Notes: generated by a model not told the origin, from the sequence alone. A stretch of DNA of 64,000 nucleotides from Bermanella sp047621325 (GCA_047621325.1 JBLHLT010000012.1:56677-120676), one strand, 5' to 3'; shown: positions 1 through 8,695, counted from the stretch's first letter. Numbers and translations: made by a program.

Positions 1-2028
1 GCGGGAGCTGAAAGTGGCTATCTTCGTAAAATGTCAATGCGAACGGATGATTCACAATGGTCCAAAGGACCCGTTGGTATAGCGGTGAAGCGGCAAGCGG
101 TTAGCTGCGTCAATAATGTTAAAACAGACCCTGATTTTGCACCTTGGAGAGCAGCAGCCATTAAAAGAGGTTATGCATCTTTAGCTGCAGTGCCTCTTCA
201 TTTATATGGAAAAGTAGTTGCTGTATTTACCCTTTATTCAGTGCAAGAGGACTTTTTTGACGATGATATGTTATCCCTTTTACGCAGCTTAAGTGATGAT
301 ATCAGTACAGCGTTATTTCACATCGAACAGGTGCAATTAAAGGTTCAAGCAGAATCAAACGTTCAAAAGTTATCACGTGCGCTTGAGCAAAGTGCTGATG
401 CGGTTGTAATTACGGATTCTTTATTCGCAATTGAGTATGTAAACCATCGGTTTATCGAGTTAACGGGCTATCGTGAGTCAGAGGTATTAGGGGAGAATAT
501 AGCCATTTTGCAGGCGGATACGGATGAAAATGGTAGTCTGCAAAGAATGAGAGATCAACTATCACAGGGCGTCTCATGGCGAGGTGAGACGTTAAGTCGA
601 AAGGAAAACGGAGACACTTACTGGTCAATGCAATCAATATCACCTATTAAAAATGAGAGAGATGAGATTACTAATTTTGTCGCTACATCGGTCGATAATT
701 CAAAATTGCATGAAGCGCAGGAAACGATACAAAAATTGGCATTTTATGACCCTTTAACAAAACTGGCTAATCGTCGGTTATTAATGGATCGATTAGATCA
801 TGATATAAAAAGTGCCAAACGTCATGGCGAACAAGTGGCTGTTTTACTTTGTGATTTAGATAATTTTAAGATGGTTAACGATTCTCTAGGCCATGACTCA
901 GGTGATTTATTACTGCAGCATGTGTCTAATATTCTTAAACAAAATGTTCGAACAGAAGATACGGTAGCGAGGTTAGGTGGAGATGAATTTACTTTAGTTG
1001 TTAGCGGCATAAAAGGTGAGTCATGTATCATTGATATTGCTGATAGCATTTTAACCGACCTTCAAGTTCCTATTGTATTGGCCAGTAACCAAGTGGCTAT
1101 ATCTTCCAGTATTGGCATCGCACTGTATCCGCAAGATGGTCTCGATCCAAAAGAGTTACTTCGAAGTGCAGACTTAGCGATGTACCATGCAAAAGATGAG
1201 GGGAAGAATGGATTTCAGTTCTATCAACTAGAAATGAATGAAAAAGCACAAAACCGACTGATATTAGAAAATAAATTAAAATTAGCACTAGAGTTTGGAG
1301 AGTTTGAATTATTTTACCAGCCGCAAGTAAATTTATTAAATGGAAATATTGTCGGCCTTGAGGCTCTCATTCGATGGAACGATAAAGATGTAGGGGTCGT
1401 GTCACCTGACCAGTTTATTCCATTGGCAGAAGAGTGCGGTCTAATTTCACTTATTGGCGATTGGGTTATTAAACAGGCCTATCAAGATTGGCAAGACATA
1501 CACAATATGGGTTTTCAGAATATTAATATGGCAGTCAATGTTGCAGCATATCAATTTCGAAATCCAGAGCAGTTGTGTGAAGCAATTGGTAAATCCATAA
1601 TGATGTACCCTGATTGCCCTGCTAAAAATTTCACAGTTGAACTTACTGAAAGCACGTTAATAAACGATATTGATACGACTATTAATACACTCAATGCATT
1701 GCAAAAATTAGGCGTTAGAATCTCAATTGATGACTTTGGAACGGGTTACTCATCATTAAATTATTTAAAAGAATTTCCTGTTAATCAACTTAAAATCGAT
1801 AGGTCTTTTGTCAAGGACTTACTTGATGATACTAAGGTTGAAGCGATCACCGCCGCTATTATTGTTATGGCTAAAAAACTAGGAATGAAAGTCGTAGCTG
1901 AGGGGATTGAAGAGCCCGGTCAAAGTGAAATATTACTAGAGCAGGGATGTGAGTTTGCTCAAGGATTTTTGTACTATAAACCGATGTCACTAACAGAGTT
2001 AAAAAAGCTTGGTGAAACTTTGTTTTAG
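1..2028 (+). CDS. GAF-PAS-GGDEF-EAL cyclic-di-GMP signalling protein (5' end outside window)
   Basis: The reading frame is open to base 1, so the N-terminus lies outside the window; the ATG at 31 is internal to a GAF domain (window codons about 1-115). A PAS domain follows (about 125-235), then a GGDEF diguanylate cyclase domain with intact RLGGDEF (GGDEF at codons 326-330), then an EAL phosphodiesterase domain (EAL at codons 454-456, later DDFGTGYSSL, KIDRSFV and VVAEGIE motifs). Both output domains keep their signature residues, so it could make and degrade c-di-GMP; which dominates cannot be read from sequence. No transmembrane segment is visible in this part. It is likely monocistronic at its 3' end. 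Confidence 0.93.
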   Translation, partial: AGAESGYLRKMSMRTDDSQWSKGPVGIAVKRQAVSCVNNVKTDPDFAPWRAAAIKRGYASLAAVPLHLYGKVVAVFTLYSVQEDFFDDDMLSLLRSLSDDISTALFHIEQVQLKVQAESNVQKLSRALEQSADAVVITDSLFAIEYVNHRFIELTGYRESEVLGENIAILQADTDENGSLQRMRDQLSQGVSWRGETLSRKENGDTYWSMQSISPIKNERDEITNFVATSVDNSKLHEAQETIQKLAFYDPLTKLANRRLLMDRLDHDIKSAKRHGEQVAVLLCDLDNFKMVNDSLGHDSGDLLLQHVSNILKQNVRTEDTVARLGGDEFTLVVSGIKGESCIIDIADSILTDLQVPIVLASNQVAISSSIGIALYPQDGLDPKELLRSADLAMYHAKDEGKNGFQFYQLEMNEKAQNRLILENKLKLALEFGEFELFYQPQVNLLNGNIVGLEALIRWNDKDVGVVSPDQFIPLAEECGLISLIGDWVIKQAYQDWQDIHNMGFQNINMAVNVAAYQFRNPEQLCEAIGKSIMMYPDCPAKNFTVELTESTLINDIDTTINTLNALQKLGVRISIDDFGTGYSSLNYLKEFPVNQLKIDRSFVKDLLDDTKVEAITAAIIVMAKKLGMKVVAEGIEEPGQSEILLEQGCEFAQGFLYYKPMSLTELKKLGETLF

Positions 2029-2150
2029 GTGAGGCTCTGTTTGGGTGTGGTGATATAAAAATGGCGAATATTAATTCAGCTATATTATCTCAATTTTAAA
2101 CACGTGCTTATGAAAAACGATATGCTCTTAGGTTTAATAGTGGGAGGTCG

Positions 2151-2248
2151 ATGGTGAAAAAATCGGCATCCATGTTGCGCTTTAAACTAATCGTTGTATG
2201 GCCGTCATGCTTTGCGTTTTATTAATTTTAATCTCTTTAGCATCATAA
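2151..2248 (+). pseudogene. Frameshifted N-terminal remnant of a membrane sensor gene
   Basis: A GGGAGG ribosome-binding site just upstream of ATG 2151 leads into MVKKSASMLRFKLIVV. The frame then runs into a stop at 2223-2225. A one-base shift continues as MAVMLCVLLILISLAS up to a stop at 2246-2248. The joined product would be a basic N-terminus plus one hydrophobic helix, as at the start of chemoreceptors or sensor kinases. Nothing recognisable follows. The reading as a decayed gene start is inference from a short sequence. Confidence 0.35.
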
Positions 2249-2496
2249 AAAAAGTGTGTTAAACCTTTGTCGTACATAGGTGAATCATGTTTTTTGTTTG
2301 AATATCCGCCTTAACAAGAGAGCGAACACAACTAGCAACAGCGCGAGTAAGTGCGTAAGCCGTTATTTATTTGTGCCTATAGCGTGTGGGTGTTAATAGC
2401 ATGAATACGCTTATTTAGAGTTGTAAATATCAATGTCATACCAGCGATGCTGATGATTCAAATAACCTTTTGTTACTGCTTGATTGTGGGGGGTAT

Positions 2497-2529
2497 AAAA
2501 AAGCCGTTCACGGGGTTACGTGAACGGCT
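2497..2529 (-). terminator. Rho-independent terminator of the lipoprotein gene
   Basis: Perfect 10-bp inverted repeat (AGCCGTTCAC / GTGAACGGCT) with an 8-nt loop. On the minus strand it is followed by a run of six T. It lies 23 bases beyond the stop of the leftward gene. Confidence 0.85.
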
Positions 2530-2552
2530 GTTATTTTCGAGCGAGTGCTTAC

Positions 2553-4145
2553 TTACTGCGGGGCAGTAGGCGCGGTTGGTAGTGTAAAGTTAATGCTGGC
2601 TTTATCTAACAAGTCATTGGTGATCGCGCCACTGGCTGAATCTAAGGTGCCGTTGGTGATGATAGTTTGTTCATGGGTGCTTGGGGTGTGACTGGTATCA
2701 CCTGGGCCGCCAAAGGCGGGTACAAACTTACCTGTGCTTGCCGCCATATCACAACTGACGGTTGGCACATAAGTGATATTGGATGCGGTGGCTGTCCAGT
2801 CGCCAGCGCTTAAGGCCAGCGCTTGATATTGCACCTTAGCAACCGGTGTATGGCTGTTACCAGGGCCTGCCCAGTTACAAATCATGCCGGCATTGGTGGC
2901 AGACAGCGCCAGATTGATGCTTTCGCTGCCTGAGCTAGGAGATGGCACATAGCCGTAATAGGCTCGGCCAGTGCCGTTGCCTGTGCTTTCGGTTACTACG
3001 TTTAAAGCACGGTAGTGGTCATCGCCCCCGCCCGCTTTCCACGCATAGGCAAGGCTGCCATAACCGTTCGTCGGGTTAATGTCTGCCTGCATTACATGGA
3101 TATCTTCACCGGCTTGTAAGCTGACTTGGCCATCACTGGCGAAGCTAACGCTGGTTTCGGCACTGCCTTGTGGGGGTTGTGCGCGTGAAGCGATCATTTT
3201 GTATTTCACTTGGCTGCTTGAAAGCTCATAAATAACCGAGACGCCTCGTAAGTCGGTGGCTTGGTTAGTGCTTTCGGTGGCTTCGATAGTCAATATGCCT
3301 TTGTCGTTATCGCTGTCGTGTAACACAGTGAGATCAATGTCTTGATTGTGTAGGGTACCCACAATGTGAGTTTCATAACCAGTGCTGGCGCTGAGCGTTT
3401 TGTGGATAACCGTTGCGGTTTTAATTTCAATGCCTGATTGGTTGCTGCTACTGCCAATGCTTGACAGCTGAGCGCTTAAATCTAATGTGGCACCATTTTC
3501 GGGTAACTCTTTACCTAATAAGGCGGCGGCGCACACCATCATGCCCATGCTGCCCACGGCAAGGTCAACGTTGTAAGCGGCTTTGGCGACTAACTCGTTT
3601 AACTTAGCGGCGGCGCAAGCTTGGCCTGTTCCTGGTTCATCTTCTACCCACAAACCTAAGTCACCGGTTGGCAGTTGGCCGTCTTGCGTGCCCCCTGTTG
3701 AATTTGGGTGGTCGGTGTAATCAAGGGCTGGGCCATAACACAATGGCGATGACACCTCGGGTTTGCTTGGGATGGCATCAAGGCAGCTGGCTAGATCGGT
3801 GGCACTGCGGATGGTGTCTAAAAAGGCGCTGGCGGCGGCTTTTTTCTTATCAAATTCGCTGTTGTTACCCGCATCGGCACTGGCGGTTGAAGAGGCAATG
3901 ATTAAGCCCTGTGGAATACTGTCAATTAATGCGTCTAAGGCCGCGGCGCGAAGGCATTGGTCGACCTCGCCATCACTACAGGCTTGGTTGGCGAGTTCTA
4001 GTTCGGTGTCTAATGTGTCGCAGGCTGTTTGATCGCCAGCCGAGCAGTCATCAGCATTTTTTTTGTCTTCACTACTAAGGTCGATACAAGCGGTGAAACA
4101 TAGACTGAGCGCAAGTAATGCGATGAGTTTTAATGAATGCGTCAT
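2553..4145 (-). CDS. Predicted lipoprotein of unknown function
   Basis: The product is 530 aa. I chose ATG 4145 over an upstream in-frame start because GGAGAC precedes it and it opens directly into a lipoprotein signal peptide (MTHSLKLIALLALSLCFTAC), with the lipid-modified Cys at residue 20. The next ~60 residues are acidic and contain several Cys (paired CSAGDQTAC / CSDGEVDQC segments). The rest is rich in Ser, Thr, Gly and Ala, with no catalytic motif I recognise, and resembles a secreted beta-rich protein. Its base composition looks richer in G and C than its neighbours. It has its own terminator and no operon partner. Function unknown; probably in the outer membrane or periplasm. Confidence 0.75.
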   Translation of the reverse strand: MTHSLKLIALLALSLCFTACIDLSSEDKKNADDCSAGDQTACDTLDTELELANQACSDGEVDQCLRAAALDALIDSIPQGLIIASSTASADAGNNSEFDKKKAAASAFLDTIRSATDLASCLDAIPSKPEVSSPLCYGPALDYTDHPNSTGGTQDGQLPTGDLGLWVEDEPGTGQACAAAKLNELVAKAAYNVDLAVGSMGMMVCAAALLGKELPENGATLDLSAQLSSIGSSSNQSGIEIKTATVIHKTLSASTGYETHIVGTLHNQDIDLTVLHDSDNDKGILTIEATESTNQATDLRGVSVIYELSSSQVKYKMIASRAQPPQGSAETSVSFASDGQVSLQAGEDIHVMQADINPTNGYGSLAYAWKAGGGDDHYRALNVVTESTGNGTGRAYYGYVPSPSSGSESINLALSATNAGMICNWAGPGNSHTPVAKVQYQALALSAGDWTATASNITYVPTVSCDMAASTGKFVPAFGGPGDTSHTPSTHEQTIITNGTLDSASGAITNDLLDKASINFTLPTAPTAPQ

Positions 4146-4187
4146 GGTGTCTCCAAACGGTTGAGGTGTTACTTTCAGCCTAGCCAT

Positions 4188-4506
4188 GCAATCACTAAAT
4201 GCGTGGTCGTGTTTAGATGGATTTGGTTTTGTTTGTAAGGGTTTTATAGCAAAAAGTTTGTATTACTTGAATTAAATGAGCTAACGTTTTGAGGGGTGAA
4301 TGTTTGGTGTTTTTTAACACACACTTAGGCTAGAAAGCAGAGTGTTAACAATCAGTGCGTTTTATGATGCTTTGTCTTGATGAGAAATGCTTATGTTTAC
4401 CAATTAAAATTAAAATAAGAATGCAGAAGCGTTGATATATTTTTAGCGGTACAAAAAGCCCTTAGCGGACTAAGAGCGTTTATAGTTTGGCGATAACTGT
4501 TTGTGA
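4188..4506. other. Intergenic region, no gene seen
   Basis: AT-rich stretch of about 320 bases between two leftward genes. It must hold the lipoprotein promoter and contains the terminator of the gene to its right (4453-4477). I see no conserved ORF, RNA gene or repeat. Confidence 0.6.
4453..4477 (-). terminator. Rho-independent terminator
   Basis: On the minus strand, GCTCTTAG - TCCG - CTAAGGGC forms an 8-bp stem (one U-G pair) with a 4-nt loop, followed by TTTTT. It sits 30 bases past the stop of the 130-aa gene. Confidence 0.75.
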
Positions 4507-4899
4507 TTAGTGCCCTTGAATATCCATGGCTTGTTCTTGGCGATCAAGAACAACATAACGAGAAAGATCACTGCCACTGGCGACATCGTTCGTCATTTTG
4601 TTTAAATAAGGCTCGGCATCATCTTCACTTGGGGCTTGGCCATTTTGACCACTTAACCCAGCTATAAAAATAAAGTCCCAATCTTTACTGATGTTGTCGG
4701 CTTCGGCGACTAAGTTTTCAAATGTGGTTAATTGAGTCGGTAACTTATCAACACACATGGTCGGCGTAATGGTGCCTTTTTTGTGTTTTTTGCTTTTCTT
4801 TGGATTTTTTTCATCGGTTTGTGCAAATAAAAACAATAAACGTTGCGGCTCGGATTGTTGAGTCGTCATGGTCAGCAGTTCAGAAAATAATTGGCTCAT
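4507..4899 (-). CDS. Small conserved protein (family often mislabelled 'ribonucleotide reductase subunit alpha')
   Basis: The product is 130 aa, starting after a strong purine-rich AGGGGACGGGC site. The pattern EPQRLLFLFA...TPTMCVDKLP...WDFIFIAGLSG...YLNKM matches a short proteobacterial family commonly given the name 'ribonucleotide reductase subunit alpha'. It has none of the residues or the length of a real class I, II or III reductase, so that name should not be trusted. There is a basic Lys-rich stretch at about residues 32-41 and no signal peptide or membrane segment, so it is probably cytosolic. Function unknown. It lies downstream of nnrS on the same strand. Confidence 0.7.
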   Translation of the reverse strand: MSQLFSELLTMTTQQSEPQRLLFLFAQTDEKNPKKSKKHKKGTITPTMCVDKLPTQLTTFENLVAEADNISKDWDFIFIAGLSGQNGQAPSEDDAEPYLNKMTNDVASGSDLSRYVVLDRQEQAMDIQGH

Positions 4900-4989
4900 G
4901 CCCGTCCCCTAAAATAAACAGTGTGATGTATTTTAGCTTTCTAGGTGTAGCGTGGTATTCCTCTGTAGGGTTAGCAAAATCGGTTACAA

Positions 4990-5007
4990 CTACCTAATTA
5001 TAGGTAG
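4990..5007. promoter_or_regulatory. Palindrome resembling a NarL/NarP 7-2-7 site
   Basis: Perfect inverted repeat CTACCTA-ATTA-TAGGTAG. Read as NarL heptamers (consensus TACYYMT), it gives a 7-2-7 pair, one half matching fully (ATAGGTA) and the other at six of seven. It lies between the nnrS stop and the 130-aa gene, about 90 bases upstream of the latter. It is not followed by a T-run, so a terminator is less likely. Confidence 0.4.
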
Positions 5008-5013
5008 CATGAG

Positions 5014-6180
5014 CTACTTCACTCTAGGCGTAAGCCAAATCATCACAAAACGGGTAAACAATAATGCCAAGCTTAAAGAAGCAAACGCCGCGCTGGCAAT
5101 GATTAAGCCCACATGAAAGCCAATTAACGCGACCGCCAAGGTGCGTATGATCATGGCGATGAGCATGCACATGATCACGCTTAAAATAATGGGGTCATGA
5201 ATAATCGTACGCCCAGTGTGCCCAAGGCTAACCCGTGAAACCATGCTCACAATTAAACCGCTAAGAGTGCCTAACGCAAATATATGAATCGCAATGTTGC
5301 CAAGTTGAAGTATCGGCTCAAGCATCAATGCTAAAAAGCCAATGGGCATAGAGGCATACGATAACCATAGGGACCACAGCATTGGGTGCTGCCAAAGCGC
5401 TTTATCATGCCAATGAAAGAGTCGCAGGCAGTGGCCAATAAATAACACCGCTGCCAGCCCACTGCTGATGTACATACGCAGCGTGTTGTCACTTATGGCT
5501 TGTGCGCACATCATAAGAATCAACGGGATTGCACTTATGAGTAACAATGGCTTGGGTTCGTCCCATTTTTTGATGCCTAACTTGTTGGCCGTAAAAAAAG
5601 GAATGACTCGTCCGGCTATCATGGTGATTAAAAAGATTATCATAAAAATTGCCGCCGCGAATAATTGGCTTGGCTGCAGATTAAGATCGTGTTGTTGATA
5701 CAGCATGGCCACATCGAGTAATGCGAACATTAACAAGGTGATCGGTGCAAACAGGTTTCGCCACATTTTTTTTTGTAAAATAGGGCTAGCAATACACGCA
5801 GCCGCCAGTAATGCGGGCAGTACCTGAGAGATGACAACAAGAGTAAACGAATAGTCCGCGCCAAATGCCATAACAAAGCGTGCCCATAACCAAGCAAGCC
5901 AAATGACAAACAGCCCCAAAGGCGTCGCGGTTTCTAAACCAGTCCAATTGCGTACGGCGGTTAATAAAAACCCCATAATAATGGAAAGTGAAAAGCCCAT
6001 GATAAGCTCATGAGGGTGCCAGAAATTAAAGCCCCCTACAGGGGATAAAATGCGGTCAATATTAATTTGAGTTTGCGGCAACCAAATGCCAGCCCAAATA
6101 ATAATAGCGATAGCACCAAATAAAATGCCACTGGCAAAAAATGGACGGAATCCAATCGAAAAGAAAGCGGATCGAATCAC
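5014..6180 (-). CDS. nnrS: NnrS family heme/copper membrane protein
   Basis: The 388-aa polytopic membrane protein has about 12 hydrophobic segments. The N-terminal signature IGFRPFFASG, then FNFWHPHELIMGF and GFLLTAVRNWTG, is characteristic of NnrS. The family is linked to nitric oxide and nitrosative stress and to denitrification regulons; conserved His residues are thought to bind heme or copper. The start is GTG with AGGAG seven bases upstream. No NO-producing nitrite reductase lies in the window, so here it probably protects against NO arising during nitrate/nitrite respiration (inference). Weak FNR-like (6251-6264) and NarL-like elements lie upstream. Confidence 0.9.
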   Translation of the reverse strand: MIRSAFFSIGFRPFFASGILFGAIAIIIWAGIWLPQTQINIDRILSPVGGFNFWHPHELIMGFSLSIIMGFLLTAVRNWTGLETATPLGLFVIWLAWLWARFVMAFGADYSFTLVVISQVLPALLAAACIASPILQKKMWRNLFAPITLLMFALLDVAMLYQQHDLNLQPSQLFAAAIFMIIFLITMIAGRVIPFFTANKLGIKKWDEPKPLLLISAIPLILMMCAQAISDNTLRMYISSGLAAVLFIGHCLRLFHWHDKALWQHPMLWSLWLSYASMPIGFLALMLEPILQLGNIAIHIFALGTLSGLIVSMVSRVSLGHTGRTIIHDPIILSVIMCMLIAMIIRTLAVALIGFHVGLIIASAAFASLSLALLFTRFVMIWLTPRVK

Positions 6181-6385
6181 GGTAAACTCCTAGAGCAATA
6201 TACAAGAATAATAACAAAGTGAAGATTAGAAGGCTTGAGCATCATTGGGCTTTACGTGATTCAAAGTGGGTAGTTGAAACAGCTTTTCTACCTATAAAGA
6301 GTAATGCGCGACGCGTATTTGAGTGTCGGTCTTATATGTTGCTTGCCTGATCGTTTGCATAAAGGTCGATATTACATAATATATA

Positions 6386-6416
6386 ATTATTGCAAATGAG
6401 AATCAATTGCAATAAT
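6386..6416. promoter_or_regulatory. Fur-box-like palindrome
   Basis: Perfect 10-bp arms ATTATTGCAA / TTGCAATAAT flank an 11-nt centre containing ATGAGAATCAA. The inner 19 bases match the Fur consensus at roughly 13 positions, with the diagnostic AATGAGAATCA core. It lies 44 bases upstream of the gene starting at 6460, in a good place for a repressor site. The Fur assignment is inference. Confidence 0.5.
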
Positions 6417-6459
6417 CTGGACTGGTCAATATATCGAAGAGCCAGCTCAGGACCCTAAA

Positions 6460-6900
6460 ATGAAATACCTATGCGATCTCCACAGAGGTGAATTTATCAA
6501 TAACCCCCAACAAGCTATTCAAGCTTGGCAAGTGGTGATTCAACAGGCAAGGGCGTTATTTCATGCAAAAGATTGGGAGAGGGCATCGGTTGCGTATGGT
6601 AATGCGTTCGAAATATCAGAACTGCTGCTCAGTTGCAGTGGCTCTGCGTTTGCAGTTGACCGCTATCTTCGTAGTGCTCTTGAATATGCCTATGCGCTGC
6701 GAAAAGAACAAGCGAGTGTTAACTTTCACCTGCTTGTTTGTCATGTTGAAAACCATATTCAAGACATTAAACATACGCTGTCTGTCCCTATGCTGATGAA
6801 ACCGCTCGAAGAAGTCATTCACATGCCAATTAATTTGGCTGACTTTTGGATGGTTTCATTGCTGTCACTCGATCATATCGAAAGTAGGGTGCTGCATTAA
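6460..6900 (+). CDS. Hypothetical protein, alpha-helical
   Basis: The product is 146 aa and I do not recognise the family. It looks entirely helical and soluble. The segment WQVVIQQARALFHAKDWERASVAYGNAFEI (residues 23-52, described by its pattern) resembles a single TPR-like helical hairpin. There are three Cys and no signal peptide. The start follows CAGGA. The upstream Fur-like palindrome suggests iron-responsive expression. It is convergent with the carbonic anhydrase gene and their stop codons overlap by 4 bases, with no terminator between them. Confidence 0.65.
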   Translation: MKYLCDLHRGEFINNPQQAIQAWQVVIQQARALFHAKDWERASVAYGNAFEISELLLSCSGSAFAVDRYLRSALEYAYALRKEQASVNFHLLVCHVENHIQDIKHTLSVPMLMKPLEEVIHMPINLADFWMVSLLSLDHIESRVLH

Positions 6901-7541
6901 AGTTGAGGGGCGTCCATTTTCATTTTAAAAATAGGGTCTATGTTATCGGTATTGGTGGCATTGATGTTGAGCTCTTTTAATAAACCATCCGCGATAGAAT
7001 AAATCACACCATGAATCGACAGGTCTTGACCGTTTTGCCATGCGTGTTGAACAATTTTCGTTTTTGATAAATTATTCACTTGCTCAATGACATTTAATTC
7101 GCATAGTCGGTTTACCCTTTGTTGTTCAAAGCGTAAGCCGTCAATTTCAGCTTTATGTTTAATATAAATATCTTTGATGTGTCGAAGCCAATTATCGACT
7201 AAACCAAATTCTTGCGTACCAAGAGCGGCTTTTACACCACCGCAGCCGTAATGACCGCAGACAATCACGTGCCTAACGTTTAAAACTTCAACAGCAAACT
7301 GCAAAACCGATAAGCAGTTAAAATCAGTGTGTAATACCACATTGGCAATATTGCGGTGTACAAATAATTCGCCTGGGTCTAGCCCCACCACTTGATTGGC
7401 AGGAACGCGTGAATCACTGCAACCAATCCATAAGTATTCAGGACTTTGTTGCTCGCTTAAACGGTGGAAAAACTCAGGGTCAATCTTCTTTTGTTCGTTG
7501 GCCCACGCTTTATTTTGGGCCATTAATTCTTTCATGCTCAT
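6897..7541 (-). CDS. can: Beta-class carbonic anhydrase
   Basis: The 214-aa enzyme interconverts CO2 and bicarbonate. Zinc ligands are visible as C41, H97 and C100 (CSDSRVP and HYGCGG motifs), with the D43/R45 dyad of the beta class. Its length is usual for the E. coli Can type. There is no signal peptide, so it is cytosolic. It is monocistronic, with about 175 bases separating it from the ppiC gene upstream, and convergent with the small orphan gene. Confidence 0.95.
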   Translation of the reverse strand: MSMKELMAQNKAWANEQKKIDPEFFHRLSEQQSPEYLWIGCSDSRVPANQVVGLDPGELFVHRNIANVVLHTDFNCLSVLQFAVEVLNVRHVIVCGHYGCGGVKAALGTQEFGLVDNWLRHIKDIYIKHKAEIDGLRFEQQRVNRLCELNVIEQVNNLSKTKIVQHAWQNGQDLSIHGVIYSIADGLLKELNINATNTDNIDPIFKMKMDAPQL

Positions 7542-7716
7542 AGAAGGTGAGCTCCATTTTATATGGATTTATGAACGGTAGGGGGGCTTGCACGCAACAA
7601 GGTTTGAATAACGTCGTGCGCAATAGCGTAAGTAATTATAGACTCACGCAGCTGCGCACCTTTTTACCGTTCTCAAGCCCAATTGCGCCGTGTCGGATTG
7701 TCAGGGAGGTGCAGGT

Positions 7717-8586
7717 TTATTGTACCAACGGTGAATCCGTTACATCAAACTCAAAACCACGAATGTCGGCATCGGCAATTAATAGCTCAATGTACTGTGC
7801 AATCGCTTTACGACGCACTTTTTCATCTAAGTATATTTTGATTTTTGCTTCTACGTGTTCAAGCGGCATTTGCTGACCATCTACCTTGCGGTGAATGTTA
7901 GCAACATGATAGCCGTAACGGGTTTCGATTACGCTTGGCAGTAAACCTTCTTCAGATAAAAACAATACTTTTTCAAATTCACGAACGGTTTGACCTTTCG
8001 AAATTTGACCCAAAGAACCGCCGTGTTCTTTAGACGGGCACATAGAGTGTCTCATGGCCATTTCAGCAAAGGTGTGTGGCTTTTGTTTAATTTGTTCGAG
8101 TATGCCTTCGGCTAATTCTTTGGCTTCTGCGCGCTGATCAAGGTCTTCTTTATCGGCTGCAATTAGAATGTGGTCCACTTCTAATAAAGGCGAAGTGCAG
8201 AAGCGGTCTTTGTTGGCTTCGTAATAGCGTTCGCATTCAGTGTCACTGGTACGTGGTAGATTCACTTCTTGGGCGACCAGCATTTCACATAACTCGTCTT
8301 CGGTCTTTTTGTCGTCTGCGGTAATTAAGCCCAAATGTAAGCAGCGTTGTTTAAATAATTCGGTAATGATTAATGACTCTGCTGCAACGATCATGGCACT
8401 ACGTTGATCGGTGGCTGGGTGGTATTGCATTTCTTGTAAAATATCAGCTTCGGTGATGTTTACCCCATTCACGTATATATCAGGGTTTTGATCGGTATTA
8501 ATGCTGGTTATTTGGATGGCATTATCGGTGCAAGCATGGTCTTTATGATGCTTGTGATCAGCGGGGTTGAATTCGGTTGCACTCAT
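7717..8586 (-). CDS. Parvulin-type peptidyl-prolyl cis-trans isomerase of the nar cluster
   Basis: The product is 289 aa. The C-terminal half (about residues 130-245) is a PpiC/parvulin rotamase domain (VDHILIA..., FAEMAMRHSMCPS, GGSLGQISKGQ, FGYHV-like RYGYHVANI). The N-terminal part is helical and NifM-like, with a His-rich start (HKHHKDHAC). There is no clear signal peptide, so it is probably cytosolic, acting in folding or maturation of the nitrate reductase. A PpiC gene directly after narI is a known arrangement in Pseudomonas nar operons. The start follows GAGGAA. A hairpin cluster separates it from narI. Confidence 0.88.
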   Translation of the reverse strand: MSATEFNPADHKHHKDHACTDNAIQITSINTDQNPDIYVNGVNITEADILQEMQYHPATDQRSAMIVAAESLIITELFKQRCLHLGLITADDKKTEDELCEMLVAQEVNLPRTSDTECERYYEANKDRFCTSPLLEVDHILIAADKEDLDQRAEAKELAEGILEQIKQKPHTFAEMAMRHSMCPSKEHGGSLGQISKGQTVREFEKVLFLSEEGLLPSVIETRYGYHVANIHRKVDGQQMPLEHVEAKIKIYLDEKVRRKAIAQYIELLIADADIRGFEFDVTDSPLVQ

Positions 8587-8607
8587 GAATAATTCCTCTA
8601 TTTCAAT

Positions 8608-8639
8608 TTGTTCGCAGTTAATTAATTGTTCGCAGTTAA
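8608..8639. repeat. Short tandem direct repeat
   Basis: The 14-mer TTGTTCGCAGTTAA occurs at 8608-8621 and 8626-8639 with an 18-base period, just upstream of the ppiC start. It may be a slippage duplication; no function can be assigned. Confidence 0.6.
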
Positions 8640-8652
8640 CGTTGTATCGTTA

Positions 8653-8687
8653 AAATCGGGTGATGGCTGACGTCTCTGCCATCACCC
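8653..8687 (-). terminator. Terminator-like hairpin after narI
   Basis: Perfect 10-bp stem GGGTGATGGC / GCCATCACCC with a 10-nt loop. On the minus strand it is followed by GATTTTAACG, a short T-run. Two more hairpins (8696-8727 and 8729-8746) precede it in the transcript. It would lower or uncouple ppiC expression from narGHJI. Confidence 0.55.
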
Positions 8688-8695
8688 CTGCGAAC

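Larger units (their letters stand above)
2029..2552. other. Intergenic region with gene remnant and terminator
   Basis: This stretch of 524 bases carries no intact gene. It contains a short frameshifted sensor-like N-terminus (2151-2248) and, at its right end, the terminator of the leftward lipoprotein gene. I see nothing else I can support. Confidence 0.7.

Noticed and set aside
4507..4899. Ribonucleotide reductase subunit
   Set aside because: Length and motifs do not fit any reductase class; the name appears to be a propagated label.
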